Positions 35,520 to 44,378 of a stretch of 64,000 bases of DNA are shown in pieces; position 1 is the stretch's first letter, and each line of letters starts with the position of its first letter. The position numbers were made by a program, and so were the translations under genes. The notes under the pieces are model-generated. The model was not told where the DNA came from. It made no database searches and saw only the letters and a program-made list of their open reading frames with translations. The stretch comes from Anaerobacillus alkalidiazotrophicus. GTDB lineage: Bacteria; Bacillota; Bacilli; Bacillales_H; Anaerobacillaceae. Location: the NCBI RefSeq assembly GCF_001866055.1, contig NZ_MLQS01000030.1, positions 621,500 to 685,499 of the forward strand, given 5' to 3'.

Positions 35520-35823
35520 AACCTGAATTATTCATACTTCGTAGTTAGTCATGAATGAAACCAAAAACAAATATTTTTTTAACCATTAAAAGAAAATATT
35601 GTGATTTAGCTACTTTAGACGTGATTTCAAAATAAATGCTAGAAAATAATCTGGAAGCCGACTGTTCCATACTGAGCATTGTAAGCCGGGGATTCTTGAT
35701 TCCCGTAGGTATCTGAATGCGTAGAATCTAAATTGAAGATGACTGCCTTTGAATTTCTGAATAGATGGAACTTTGTCAATAAGTTCTTGATTGGCTCGAT
35801 TTAATTGTTCTATTGATTCACTA
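35520..35823 (-). mobile_element. IS1380-family transposase relic
   Basis: On the minus strand 35728-35642 reads DSTHSDTYGNQE then YNAQYGTVGF, the catalytic block of IS1380 transposases. Upstream (35820-35730) another frame reads ESIEQLNRANQELIDKVP. One end carries AACCTGAATTATT (35520-35532), whose inverted copy lies at 33662-33674. Only about 10% of a transposase remains. It interrupts the minus-strand glycan operon. Confidence 0.7.
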
Positions 35824-35828
35824 ACTAA

Positions 35829-36518
35829 TTAACGAAAAAAGCTATTAAGTTGTTTCAGTAATCTTAGCTTTGAGAAATGATACAATTCATTATCTAATTG
35901 ATTGTTTTCTTTAATCGATTCAATCGTTTTCTTTGGCAATTGGTGAATTTGTGGTTTGTTTTTTGTAATGTTTTGCTTTCTATAATCAATTGTTTGCCAA
36001 TTAAAAAATTTTTTCATTAAATAAAGTGATTGATCGAACATTTCTGTTAGTCCAACAACAGAAAAATAATTTTCAATATGTTGTTTTGCCTGTTCTAAAT
36101 GAGCGGTTGTTAGTTGATCTCCAAGATACCCAGAAATTAAACGAGTTTGCAAATTCATATGTTCGTTTTGGTTATGATACTCTTCTAGACTCATATTCAT
36201 CACTTTTTCAAATTGATCGTGAGTACGAATACTTCGAATAAAGTAATATTCAGAAATAATTCGTTCTGCCGGTTCTCGTAACATCGTAATATAAGTAGAT
36301 GGAGATGAGAAATAATGATGAACACCGAATGGAAAATGCCCTTGAATACAAGCAACATTTTTTTTTGTTAGTTGTTTAAGAATAGCATCTCTTTCTGGAT
36401 CGGCTTTATAAACATGAAAGTTACTATTACGATCGATATTTTTTCCAATAATATATTTCAAAGTAGTTCCAGCAGTTTTGGGCATGTGCAAATGAATTAA
36501 TATTTCTTTATTTTTCAT
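35829..36518 (-). CDS. Sulfotransferase (5), Sulfotransfer_2 type
   Basis: A 229-residue paralogue of the gene at 33673: HLHMPKTAGTTLKYI (9-23) as P-loop, IQGHFPFGVHHYF (58-70), and MLREPAERIISEYYF (79-93) as the 3'-phosphate site. It lies 50 bases downstream of the glycosyltransferase at 36569, so they form an operon on the minus strand that originally may have continued into the WbsX/sulfotransferase pair before the IS1380 insertion. Probably acts on the glycan made by its neighbours. Confidence 0.82.
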   Translation of the reverse strand: MKNKEILIHLHMPKTAGTTLKYIIGKNIDRNSNFHVYKADPERDAILKQLTKKNVACIQGHFPFGVHHYFSSPSTYITMLREPAERIISEYYFIRSIRTHDQFEKVMNMSLEEYHNQNEHMNLQTRLISGYLGDQLTTAHLEQAKQHIENYFSVVGLTEMFDQSLYLMKKFFNWQTIDYRKQNITKNKPQIHQLPKKTIESIKENNQLDNELYHFSKLRLLKQLNSFFR

Positions 36519-36568
36519 TAAGCATCAATCCTCTATTTGGAATATTTATTCTAGTAAATTAAGAAATA

Positions 36569-37621
36569 TTACTCTTTAATTAGTTTCAGGAAGTTTTGAG
36601 CGTATTGGGAAGGATGGAAATATATTTGAATATGTTTTTGAGCATTTGTTCGAATCATTTCTCGTAATTTTGCATCGTTAATAATTTGCTTTGCTTGGTT
36701 CACAGCGTCCGTTGTATTTTTAAAATACTTTCCAGTTTTATTATGAATAATAAAGCTTCGCACGCCATCCGAATCTGTTGATAGAACAGGACAACGACAG
36801 GCCATAGCCTCAAGGACGGCATAACCAAATCCTTCAGTAATTGAGGTGGAGCATAAAAATCCTTTGGAATCGCCAATCATTGAATAATAATTTGCCATTT
36901 GATCGTGACTTATGTTTGAGTAAGTGGTTAAATTGTTTTTTAATTGCAAATCGTTCACCATTTTATTATAACGATCTGTTTCTTCAGGTGTAGCGAGTGT
37001 AGGGTCATGAAACATCCAGATTTTTATGGAAGGATTATTTTTCATTAACTGGTGGCAAATTGTTAAAAAACCTTCCCAGTTTTTATTTTTTTCTAAGCGT
37101 CCTACCCAACCGATAATTGGTGAAGGTTGACGGGTTAAAGAGCGATAGCAGAAAGTATTGGTATCGATACAATTATGAAAATAATATTGCTTCAGTGTTG
37201 GATAGTGTTGTTGAAAATATTTTTTTAAATGTGATGTATTTGGGTATAATAGGCCATTTGCATACGGAGTAATATGACTTTTTATACTTTGCAAAATTTG
37301 GTTTACATACTTTTCCTCACCTAAACCTTGAACTTCGTAGATGATTTTTCCTTTATATCCAAAATCTCTAAGTTTTTTTAAAAATAAGTAATCTGATGAA
37401 ACTACAACTAGCGTGTAATTTTCCTTTTTGATGATTTGTTGAATTTGATGATCATCGTTTGTAATAAATGTTGGAATATTTTTTATGTTGTGATTTCCTG
37501 CTCCATTTTTGAAGTAAAGTAAATGACAGGTAATTCCTTTTTTTTGCAACGCTAGACAGCGTTGGCGATTTAATGTTTCCATTCCGCCACTTGGCAAATA
37601 GTACACGAATAGTATTTTCAT
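36569..37621 (-). CDS. Glycosyltransferase family 4
   Basis: GT-B retaining glycosyltransferase, 350 residues. ILFVYYLPSGGMETLNRQ opens the N-terminal domain. IIGWVGRLEKNKNWEGFL starts the C-terminal domain, and SITEGFGYAVLEAMACRCPVL is the nucleotide-binding E-x7-E motif. ATG 37621 is preferred over 37630 because GGAGGAAGG lies just upstream at the right distance, while the first ATG touches it. Divergent from the next GT4 gene, with a 161-bp shared intergenic region. Confidence 0.85.
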   Translation of the reverse strand: MKILFVYYLPSGGMETLNRQRCLALQKKGITCHLLYFKNGAGNHNIKNIPTFITNDDHQIQQIIKKENYTLVVVSSDYLFLKKLRDFGYKGKIIYEVQGLGEEKYVNQILQSIKSHITPYANGLLYPNTSHLKKYFQQHYPTLKQYYFHNCIDTNTFCYRSLTRQPSPIIGWVGRLEKNKNWEGFLTICHQLMKNNPSIKIWMFHDPTLATPEETDRYNKMVNDLQLKNNLTTYSNISHDQMANYYSMIGDSKGFLCSTSITEGFGYAVLEAMACRCPVLSTDSDGVRSFIIHNKTGKYFKNTTDAVNQAKQIINDAKLREMIRTNAQKHIQIYFHPSQYAQNFLKLIKE

Positions 37622-37782
37622 AAAAATCATCCTTCCTCCATGTTACTAATCAGCGTATGTTTAGAGGTTGTTAGTGGAGTGGGTTAATTTCCTTATTAAT
37701 ATTAAGTTTTTCATTCTAACGTATATGGCTATCGGAATATTGTTAAATAGGAGCGAAAAGAACAGATAAATGAGGTGTTTGA

Positions 37783-38979
37783 GTGGTAATTAATGAACGT
37801 GGACAGAAGAAAACCATTGTATTTTGTGCTCATAAAGGTGAGGATGATCATATTACAGGGGCTGAGAATTATTTGTTATTTCTAATGAAAGAAATGCAGA
37901 AGCACAATCATTGTATTCTTATTTCACCAATTCATAGTATGTTAACTTCAAAAGTGAAAAAGTTAGCGATCCAAGTTTTGATCACTCCTTATCCAATGTC
38001 TTGGCAGTTGTGGAAACCAGATGAAACGCTAACTAAACAACAAAAGCAGTTATTAAGTGATCCTTCACAAAAACAGCTAGTTAGTATTATCAAGCAGAAG
38101 AAGGCAGATTTAGTAATTGTCAATACATGTGTTAATCCAATACCTGCATTAGCTGCAAAGCAATTAGGAGTACCGGTTGTTTGGATTATAAGTGAAGTAA
38201 TTACTAAAAACTTATTTACAAAGCAAGCTGTTTCCTTTATAAATCAGTATTCCAATTGGATCATAGGTGTTTCATATGCTGTACTTAAACCGTTTCATCA
38301 AGCTAATTTACATCAAAAGACATTCGTATTATATCCTACTGTTGAGCTAAAACAGCTTCAGTTACCTTTAATGAAAAGGAACAGAGAAATTTTTCGACAT
38401 AAATTAAGGCTAAAAAATACGGATTTATTAGTAGGATGTATCGCTGCTTATTTTTCTCCAATTAAAGGATTTGACCATTTCATAAAAGTAGCAGTATCTT
38501 TATGTATAAAACATCATCATGTACATTTTTTACTTATTGGCAAACCAACTGATAAGGCTTTTTACAGAAAGTGTAAGAGGCTAATTGATCAATCAAGGAA
38601 TAAACATAAATTTCATCTTTTACAATTCGAAACAAATATTTATTCTGTTTATCCAGCTGTAGATATAATCGTGATTCCAAGTTTAGTAGATGAAGGCTTT
38701 TCATTAGTCTGCCAAGAGAGTTTATTTTCAGCAAAGCCCGTTGTTGCTTATCAATCAGGCGGGTTAATTGAACAATTTCGAATAACGAATAATGAGCATT
38801 TCATAGTAGAAAAAGGAAATGTCCCTGTACTCGAAAATAAAGTTTCTCAGCTCATTACTAATCCTAATTTACGGCAAAAAGTAGGTGAGGAAAATCGCGT
38901 GGCTGCAATGAACAATTTTGGGGTTGACCATTTCCGGCAACAGTTACATTTTATTTTCAGAAAAGTGTTTAATAATTAA
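37783..38979 (+). CDS. Glycosyltransferase family 4
   Basis: A 398-residue GT-B transferase. IVFCAHKGEDDHITGAENYL marks the N-terminal domain; LLVGCIAAYFSPIKGFDHFI starts the C-terminal domain; VIPSLVDEGFSLVCQESLFSAKPVVA is the donor-binding E-x7-E motif. GTG 37783 follows GAGGTG. It is followed by a bidirectional terminator and is divergent from the GT4/sulfotransferase operon. Sugar donor unknown. Confidence 0.85.
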   Translation: MVINERGQKKTIVFCAHKGEDDHITGAENYLLFLMKEMQKHNHCILISPIHSMLTSKVKKLAIQVLITPYPMSWQLWKPDETLTKQQKQLLSDPSQKQLVSIIKQKKADLVIVNTCVNPIPALAAKQLGVPVVWIISEVITKNLFTKQAVSFINQYSNWIIGVSYAVLKPFHQANLHQKTFVLYPTVELKQLQLPLMKRNREIFRHKLRLKNTDLLVGCIAAYFSPIKGFDHFIKVAVSLCIKHHHVHFLLIGKPTDKAFYRKCKRLIDQSRNKHKFHLLQFETNIYSVYPAVDIIVIPSLVDEGFSLVCQESLFSAKPVVAYQSGGLIEQFRITNNEHFIVEKGNVPVLENKVSQLITNPNLRQKVGEENRVAAMNNFGVDHFRQQLHFIFRKVFNN

Positions 38980-39003
38980 CTATGTAGTTAGCAACAAAGC
39001 TAT

Positions 39004-39037
39004 AAAAAAACCTGAAGGAAATCCTTCAGGTTTTTGC
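39004..39037. terminator. Bidirectional terminator
   Basis: AAAAACCTGAAGGA/TCCTTCAGGTTTTT, between the convergent ends of the GT4 gene and the 151-aa gene. Confidence 0.88.
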
Positions 39038-39040
39038 TCA

Positions 39041-39496
39041 TTAACCCGTTGTCGTACCAGCAGCTGCAATCCCACTAAAGTTAGCAGCTCCAATTACAGC
39101 GGTTGTTAGACCAAGAATTCCTGTGGATTCAATTGTTGCTGTATATCGAATTTCTCCAGTTAAAGGTGCAGGTGGTTGATAGTCAACAGCACTAAAGCCC
39201 CATGTGTTGTCAATAACAGCTCCTAATAAAGCTGGTAAGTCAAAGGTTGTTGTAAAGATTTCATCACCATTTCGAAAAACTCTGATCGTTAATTCTTCAA
39301 GTAAAGCTAGGCCAGACACTTTTACATACCCATTTAAATTTACACGAATATCACCTACATTTTCTGGTAAAACTCCTGCAGTCTGTAACCCAATGTCACC
39401 AAATAATAAAGAAGCAGGAGCAACTGGAATTGGTGTAGTATCAGCATCATTATCACTGTGTTGAGATACTCGCATATCTAAAAATTGAATTGGCAT
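39041..39496 (-). CDS. Probable spore-surface structural protein (151 aa)
   Basis: No named family recognised. The chain is beta-rich: VRVNLNGYVKVSGLALLEELTIRVFRNGDEIFTTTFDLP at about 50-90, then GEIRYTATIESTGILGLTTAVIGAANFSGIAAAG, with Ala/Gly/Thr-rich ends. A broken relative lies at 47491. ATG 39496 follows GAGGAGGTGAT. CATATTGTA (39535-39527, minus strand) fits a sigma-K -10. Ends at a bidirectional terminator. A role in the coat or exosporium is inferred from composition, relatives and promoter. Confidence 0.6.
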   Translation of the reverse strand: MPIQFLDMRVSQHSDNDADTTPIPVAPASLLFGDIGLQTAGVLPENVGDIRVNLNGYVKVSGLALLEELTIRVFRNGDEIFTTTFDLPALLGAVIDNTWGFSAVDYQPPAPLTGEIRYTATIESTGILGLTTAVIGAANFSGIAAAGTTTG

Positions 39497-39633
39497 TTAT
39501 ATCACCTCCTCATTGCTTGGTACTATACAATATGATTTTTCTAAATAGTTGCTAGGACTTTCTATTAAAAATCAACATTTAACCTCAAATAATAGATAGA
39601 TGTACTAGTTGTTTACGACAAATGCTTGAAAAT

Positions 39634-39668
39634 AATAAATGAGACTGATTGAATCAGTCTCATTTATT
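39634..39668. other. Perfect 17-bp-arm palindrome in a divergent promoter region
   Basis: AATAAATGAGACTGATT (39634-39650), one base, and its exact complement (39652-39668). It lies between divergent genes at 39496 (-) and 39810 (+), where no terminator is expected. Confidence 0.6.
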
Positions 39669-39741
39669 CAAAATTAAGGTTTTTATCTGCGGATAAAGGC
39701 CCTTTTTATAGTCTTTAGGTACATTTAGGGGATGGTCTAGG

Positions 39742-39768
39742 ACCAATTTTGTATTCAAACATAAGTTA
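39742..39768 (+). promoter_or_regulatory. Sigma-K-like promoter of the aminosugar operon
   Basis: AC (39742-39743), 16 bases, CATAAGTTA (39760-39768), 41 bases before the ATG at 39810. Confidence 0.6.
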
Positions 39769-39809
39769 TAAAGAGCAAAGCAAGATTAGGAATGTAAAGG
39801 GAGAAAATA

Positions 39810-40904
39810 ATGAAAATTGTTACGATACTAGGAACCAGACCTGAAATTATTAGACTTAGTTTAATTATTAGATTACTCGATCAATTTGCTGACAAACATC
39901 TTGTTGTGCACACTGGTCAAAATTTTACCCCCTCGCTTAGTGATGTTTTCTTTACTGAACTAAAGATAAGAAAACCTGACTACATTTTAGCTCATCATCA
40001 GCAGTCACTAGGTGAACAGTTAGCAACAATGTTTAGTAAGCTAGAGAAAATTTTTGAAAAGGAACAACCAGATAAAGTGTTGGTATTGGGGGACACGAAT
40101 AGTGGTTTAAGTGCAATCTTAGCTGAACGAATGGGGATACCGGTTGTGCACATGGAAGCAGGAAATCGCTGTTTTGACTTAGCTGTACCTGAAGAAACGA
40201 ACCGTCGTTTGATCGATACTGTTTCGAGCTTCAATTTACCATATACCCGACAAAGTAAAGAAAATTTACTTCGTGAAGGGGTTGCCAGTAAACGAATATT
40301 TGTTTCAGGTAATCCAATCTTTGAAGTTTTAACGCATTATCAAGCTGAGATAACCAAAAGCGATATATTACCAAAGCTTAACTTAGACCGTTTCAATTAT
40401 TTTTTAGTAACTGCCCATCGAGCTGAAAATGTCGATGTTCCCGAACATTTAACTGAAATTTTACAAGGATTAAATTTAGTTGCCGAACAGTTTAAAAAGA
40501 GAATCATTTGTAGTATTCATCCTCGTACGAAATCAAAAATTGAAAATAGTCGTAACGTCGTCATGCATCCTCTTGTTGAATTTCATGAACCTTTTGGCTT
40601 CTTTGACTTTGTGCAGTTAGAGAAGCATGCCTATTGTGTGTTAACAGATAGTGGAACTGTCCAGGAAGAATGCTGTATTTTTCATGTGCCAACTGTAACA
40701 ATTCGGAATACAACTGAAAGACCGGAAACGATTGAATGTGGAAGTAATATGTTGTCTGGGTTAGATGCGAAAAAAATTTTAAATTCAGTTCTTGTTATGG
40801 TAAGTCAACCGAAAACTTGGGTTTGTCCAGATGGTTATCTTGACCCGAACGTTTCACATAAGGTAGTGAAGTTTTTACTTGGAGGTGGGAATAGTGTTCA
40901 ATGA
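39810..40904 (+). CDS. UDP-N-acetylglucosamine 2-epimerase-like enzyme
   Basis: A 364-residue GT-B-like epimerase of the WecB/CapG/WbvD group. VTILGTRPEIIRLSLII opens the protein; VLGDTNSGLSA, HMEAGNRCFDLAVPEETNRR, TAHRAENVD and TDSGTVQEECC are the conserved active-site blocks. ATG 39810 follows AAAGGGAG. First gene of a five- or six-gene operon with a 4,6-dehydratase and a reductase. In that setting it probably epimerises C2 of a UDP-6-deoxy-aminosugar, as in L-FucNAc or L-QuiNAc pathways, rather than UDP-GlcNAc itself. Confidence 0.87.
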   Translation: MKIVTILGTRPEIIRLSLIIRLLDQFADKHLVVHTGQNFTPSLSDVFFTELKIRKPDYILAHHQQSLGEQLATMFSKLEKIFEKEQPDKVLVLGDTNSGLSAILAERMGIPVVHMEAGNRCFDLAVPEETNRRLIDTVSSFNLPYTRQSKENLLREGVASKRIFVSGNPIFEVLTHYQAEITKSDILPKLNLDRFNYFLVTAHRAENVDVPEHLTEILQGLNLVAEQFKKRIICSIHPRTKSKIENSRNVVMHPLVEFHEPFGFFDFVQLEKHAYCVLTDSGTVQEECCIFHVPTVTIRNTTERPETIECGSNMLSGLDAKKILNSVLVMVSQPKTWVCPDGYLDPNVSHKVVKFLLGGGNSVQ

Positions 40905-41880
40905 TCAAACGATTTTAATAACTGGTGGTACAGGTTCATGGGGGTATGAGCTTGTACGACAATTAGTAACGAAAAAACCAAAAGAAATTCGCATTTTTTC
41001 TAGAAATGAATCTAGTCAAGTAGAAATGAAACAAAAGTTTGAAAATAATGAAAAACTATCCTTCATAATCGGGGATATAAGGGATTTTGAGGCATTAAAT
41101 GAAGCGAGTATAGGAGTAGATTCCATTTTTCATTTAGCAGCCTTAAAACATGTGCCAGTTTGTGAGGATCAACCGTACGAGGCTCTAAAAACAAACGTAC
41201 TAGGTACAAAAAATGTGATTGATGCGGCCTTAAAGCAAGCTGTTAAAAATGTTATTTATATTTCTACGGATAAAGCTGCAGATCCATCAAATTTTTATGG
41301 TTTGTCTAAAGCAATGGGCGAAAGATTAATTATCCATGCGAATCTTTTAAAATCAAAAACAAAATTTGTTTGTGTTCGTGGTGGGAATGTTTTAGGTACA
41401 AACGGTAGTGTTGTTCCTGTCTTCAAAAAACAAATTGCAGAAAAATCAAAAATAACAATAACAGATCATCAAATGACACGCTTCTTTTTAACGATTGAAG
41501 ATGCGATTAGGTTACTTTTTAAAGCAACTTATGAAAGTAAAGGTGGCGAAATTTTCGTTATGAAAATGCCAACCTGTAAAATTATCGATCTAGCTCACGT
41601 ATTAATCGAAGCATCGGGTAAAGAAGATGTAAAAATTGAAATGACTGGAATCCGACCAGGAGAAAAATTACATGAAGTGTTATTTACTGAATACGAGAGT
41701 CAGCATACTGTGTACTATGATGATGAATATTATGTCATTCTACCGACGATAGATATGAAAGGGTTAAATGAACATTACTCCCAATATAAGATTGTTGAAC
41801 TATCCAATTATAACTCAAGTGAATCCTTGATGACAAAAGCAGAAATTAAAGAAATATTGCTGAGAGGAGGATTTATTTGA
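40894..41880 (+). CDS. UDP-GlcNAc 4,6-dehydratase (CapE/WbjB/WbvB-like)
   Basis: A 328-residue extended SDR of the CapD/polysaccharide-biosynthesis family. ILITGGTGSWGYELVRQL binds NADP; FHLAALKHVPVCEDQP and ISTDKAADPSNFYGLSKAMGE (Tyr-x3-Lys) are the catalytic segments; GIRPGEKLHEVLFTEYE is the C-terminal family signature. The short form without membrane helices catalyses 4,6-dehydration with C5 inversion in characterised relatives. GTG 40894 follows GGAGGTGG and overlaps the epimerase end by 11 bases; an in-frame TTG at 40879 overlaps that RBS. Confidence 0.88.
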   Translation: MFNDQTILITGGTGSWGYELVRQLVTKKPKEIRIFSRNESSQVEMKQKFENNEKLSFIIGDIRDFEALNEASIGVDSIFHLAALKHVPVCEDQPYEALKTNVLGTKNVIDAALKQAVKNVIYISTDKAADPSNFYGLSKAMGERLIIHANLLKSKTKFVCVRGGNVLGTNGSVVPVFKKQIAEKSKITITDHQMTRFFLTIEDAIRLLFKATYESKGGEIFVMKMPTCKIIDLAHVLIEASGKEDVKIEMTGIRPGEKLHEVLFTEYESQHTVYYDDEYYVILPTIDMKGLNEHYSQYKIVELSNYNSSESLMTKAEIKEILLRGGFI

Positions 41881-42710
41881 TGAAACTGTTGATTATTGGT
41901 GGAAAAGGAATGGCTGGGCATATGTTAGTAAAATATTTCAAACAGAGAAAGAATTATGTAGTAGCTTATACATCTAGAAATCAGAAGGATCGAGATGGCT
42001 ACTTTTTAGATGTTCGTGATTATAGTAGATTAGTAGATTTATTTGAAACATTTCAGCCAAATATTATCATTAATGCGGTTGGTTTACTAAACCAACAAGC
42101 AAGTCAAAACAAAATGACAACGATCCAAGTCAATAGCTTACTTCCTCATTTATTAGCAAATTTAGCTGAAAAATCTGGTGGGAAGTTTATTCATATTAGC
42201 ACTGATTGTGTTTTTTCAGGGAAACGTGGTGATTATAAAGAAATGGATCTGCTCGATGGAATTTCAGATTATGCAAAATCAAAAGCTTTAGGTGAAGTAA
42301 TTAGTAGTAACCATTTAACGATTAGAACTTCAATTATCGGACCGGAATTAAAAAATGATGGTATCGGCTTATTTCGTTGGTTTATGAAGCAACAAGGAGA
42401 AATTAAAGGCTACAAAAATGTGTTATGGAACGGTGTGACCACACTTGAGTTGGCTAAAGCAATTGAACAAATGATCGAGCAAAATATTACGGGTCTATAC
42501 CAGTTAGGATCAGTAAACAAGATATCAAAATATGACTTGTTAACATTAATTCAGGAAGTCTTTGAGAAACGGGATGTTCAAATTATTCCAGATACAGAAA
42601 TTATACTAGATCGAACGATCCAAAATACTAGAGCTGATTTCCAATACTCTCTCCCAAATTACCGTGAAATGTTGATGGAATTACGAGATTGGATGGAGAC
42701 TAGAAAATGA
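41880..42710 (+). CDS. RmlD-like 4-ketosugar reductase (WbvR-like)
   Basis: 276-residue SDR related to dTDP-4-dehydrorhamnose reductase: LLIIGGKGMAGHMLVKYF binds NAD(P)H; HISTDCVFSGKRG and DYAKSKALGE (Tyr-x3-Lys) are the catalytic blocks. Because it sits with a UDP-GlcNAc 4,6-dehydratase and a 2-epimerase, the substrate is probably UDP-2-acetamido-2,6-dideoxy-L-hexos-4-ulose, as for WbvR of Vibrio cholerae O37. ATG 41880 overlaps the upstream TGA by one base and follows AGAGGAGG; the in-frame TTG three bases earlier is less well spaced. Confidence 0.82.
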   Translation: MKLLIIGGKGMAGHMLVKYFKQRKNYVVAYTSRNQKDRDGYFLDVRDYSRLVDLFETFQPNIIINAVGLLNQQASQNKMTTIQVNSLLPHLLANLAEKSGGKFIHISTDCVFSGKRGDYKEMDLLDGISDYAKSKALGEVISSNHLTIRTSIIGPELKNDGIGLFRWFMKQQGEIKGYKNVLWNGVTTLELAKAIEQMIEQNITGLYQLGSVNKISKYDLLTLIQEVFEKRDVQIIPDTEIILDRTIQNTRADFQYSLPNYREMLMELRDWMETRK

Positions 42711-43612
42711 CTCCAACAAAATTATTAATCACCGGAGCAGGAGGATTTACTGGACAGCATGCATGTGATTATTTTGTTAGCAAAGGATATGAAGTCATTG
42801 GAGTTGTAAGAAGTAAGAATTTTATAAAGAAGCAAGTCAAACTAGAAATGTGTGATTTAACGAATAAAGAGGCTGTGCGAGCCCTTGTCTTAAAAGTAAA
42901 ACCAGCTTATGTTCTTCATTTAGCAGGGCAAAATCACGTTGGTGAATCATGGGAAAATCCAATTAAATCTTTTGAAACAAATGTGATGTCAACGTTATAT
43001 CTTATAGAAGCACTTCGTGAAATCAGTTCTGTCAGAAAAATTGTGATCGTCGGATCCGCCCTGCAATTGAATTCAATCGATGTATCCCCTCCTCACCCAT
43101 ATAGTTTTAGTAAAACGATCCAAGTTTTAATCGCGAAATCCTGGTCACATTTATATAAAATCCCAATTGTTATTGTCAAACCTACAAATTTAATTGGTCC
43201 TGGATTTTCGAATGGCGTTTGCTCAATTTTCGCTAAAAAAATTGTTCAAATTGAGAATAATAATACAGAAGATGCTAGTTTAGAAGTCAATAATCTCTTT
43301 GTGATGCGCGATTTTCTCGATGTAAGAGATGCACTTACGGCTTATGAGCTAATTATGAAACAAGGAGATTCTGGTCGTATTTATGAGGTCGCTTCTGGAA
43401 AAAGCCGTACGTTAGGAGAGTTAATCCATCAATTTCAATTATTAACAGAAATACAATTTGAGATAAAAGCAACGTTATTCCAAAAAGAACCTCCTGTTGA
43501 GATAAATACTAGAAGCATATCCGAATTAGGCTGGAAACCAAAGCATTCATTTGATAGCTCCATTAAAGAAATTCTTAATTTTTACCGCTACCACCATATT
43601 AATACGGAATAA
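42707..43612 (+). CDS. NAD-dependent epimerase/dehydratase (nucleotide-sugar SDR)
   Basis: A 301-residue extended SDR: KLLITGAGGFTGQHACDYF, HLAGQNHVGESWENP, VGSALQ, HPYSFSKTIQ (Tyr-x3-Lys) and a C-terminal ELGWKPKHSFDSSI. It resembles GDP-6-deoxy-4-ketomannose reductases and related epimerases. Start ATG 42707 overlaps the stop of the previous gene (ATGA). A second ketosugar reductase or epimerase in the same operon suggests either a branch to another sugar or a further configurational change; the exact substrate is not clear. Confidence 0.78.
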   Translation: MTPTKLLITGAGGFTGQHACDYFVSKGYEVIGVVRSKNFIKKQVKLEMCDLTNKEAVRALVLKVKPAYVLHLAGQNHVGESWENPIKSFETNVMSTLYLIEALREISSVRKIVIVGSALQLNSIDVSPPHPYSFSKTIQVLIAKSWSHLYKIPIVIVKPTNLIGPGFSNGVCSIFAKKIVQIENNNTEDASLEVNNLFVMRDFLDVRDALTAYELIMKQGDSGRIYEVASGKSRTLGELIHQFQLLTEIQFEIKATLFQKEPPVEINTRSISELGWKPKHSFDSSIKEILNFYRYHHINTE

Positions 43613-43626
43613 AAGAGGTGAAAAGA

Positions 43627-44337
43627 TTGCCTAAAGTGTCCATTATTATACCATTTTACAATTGTGCTTATATCGACCAAGCAGTTCAAAGCGCTTTAAA
43701 TCAAACGTATAAAAACATTGAAGTTATCGTTGTTGACGATGGCTCAACTCAATATACACATAAGCTGCAACGTTATTTACGAAAAATTAAATATATAAAA
43801 AAGGAAAATGGTGGAACAGCAAGTGCACTTAACACAGGGATCCGGAACGCATCGGGAAAATATTTTGCTTGGCTTAGCTCAGATGACCTTTATTTGCCTC
43901 GTAAAATTGAAAAACAATTAAAATATATGATAAAAAACAATTTTGATGTTTCTTACACACCTGTTATTAAAATTAATAACAATAGTAAGCCTATTAGTAA
44001 GCCAATAGGGTATGAGTTACTGAATAAAGTTTCATTTTATCATACAATGCAACGTGGGTGCGTGATTAATGGTTGTACGGTCATGATGAAGATGAAAGTG
44101 TTTTCCGATATAGGTTTATTTAATGAAAAACTTTTGTATACACAAGACTATGACCTTTGGTTACGTGTTATGCAAAAGTATGATTTTCATTATTTGCCGG
44201 CCCCCCTTGTTTATTATCGGATTCATGAACAAATGGGGACGAAAAAATACGATCAAGCAATAAAAGAAGAGGTTCAATTTGTGCAACAAAAGCATATGGA
44301 AGCAATTAATCATTTAATTCAAAAAACAGGGAATTGA
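43627..44337 (+). CDS. Glycosyltransferase family 2
   Basis: A 236-residue GT-A transferase: VSIIIPFYNCAYIDQAVQSALNQTYKN, EVIVVDDGSTQ, FAWLSSDDLYLP (metal site) and YTQDYDLWLRVMQKYDF. TTG 43627 is preferred over GTG 43618, as AAGAGGTG ends just before it with normal spacing. It is the likely transferase for the 6-deoxy-aminosugar made by the preceding four genes, and is followed after 41 bases by the beta-helix surface protein, a possible acceptor. Confidence 0.82.
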   Translation: MPKVSIIIPFYNCAYIDQAVQSALNQTYKNIEVIVVDDGSTQYTHKLQRYLRKIKYIKKENGGTASALNTGIRNASGKYFAWLSSDDLYLPRKIEKQLKYMIKNNFDVSYTPVIKINNNSKPISKPIGYELLNKVSFYHTMQRGCVINGCTVMMKMKVFSDIGLFNEKLLYTQDYDLWLRVMQKYDFHYLPAPLVYYRIHEQMGTKKYDQAIKEEVQFVQQKHMEAINHLIQKTGN

Positions 44338-44378
44338 ATATGAGTATTTTAACTTTAAAGAAAAGGAGAATTAATTAA

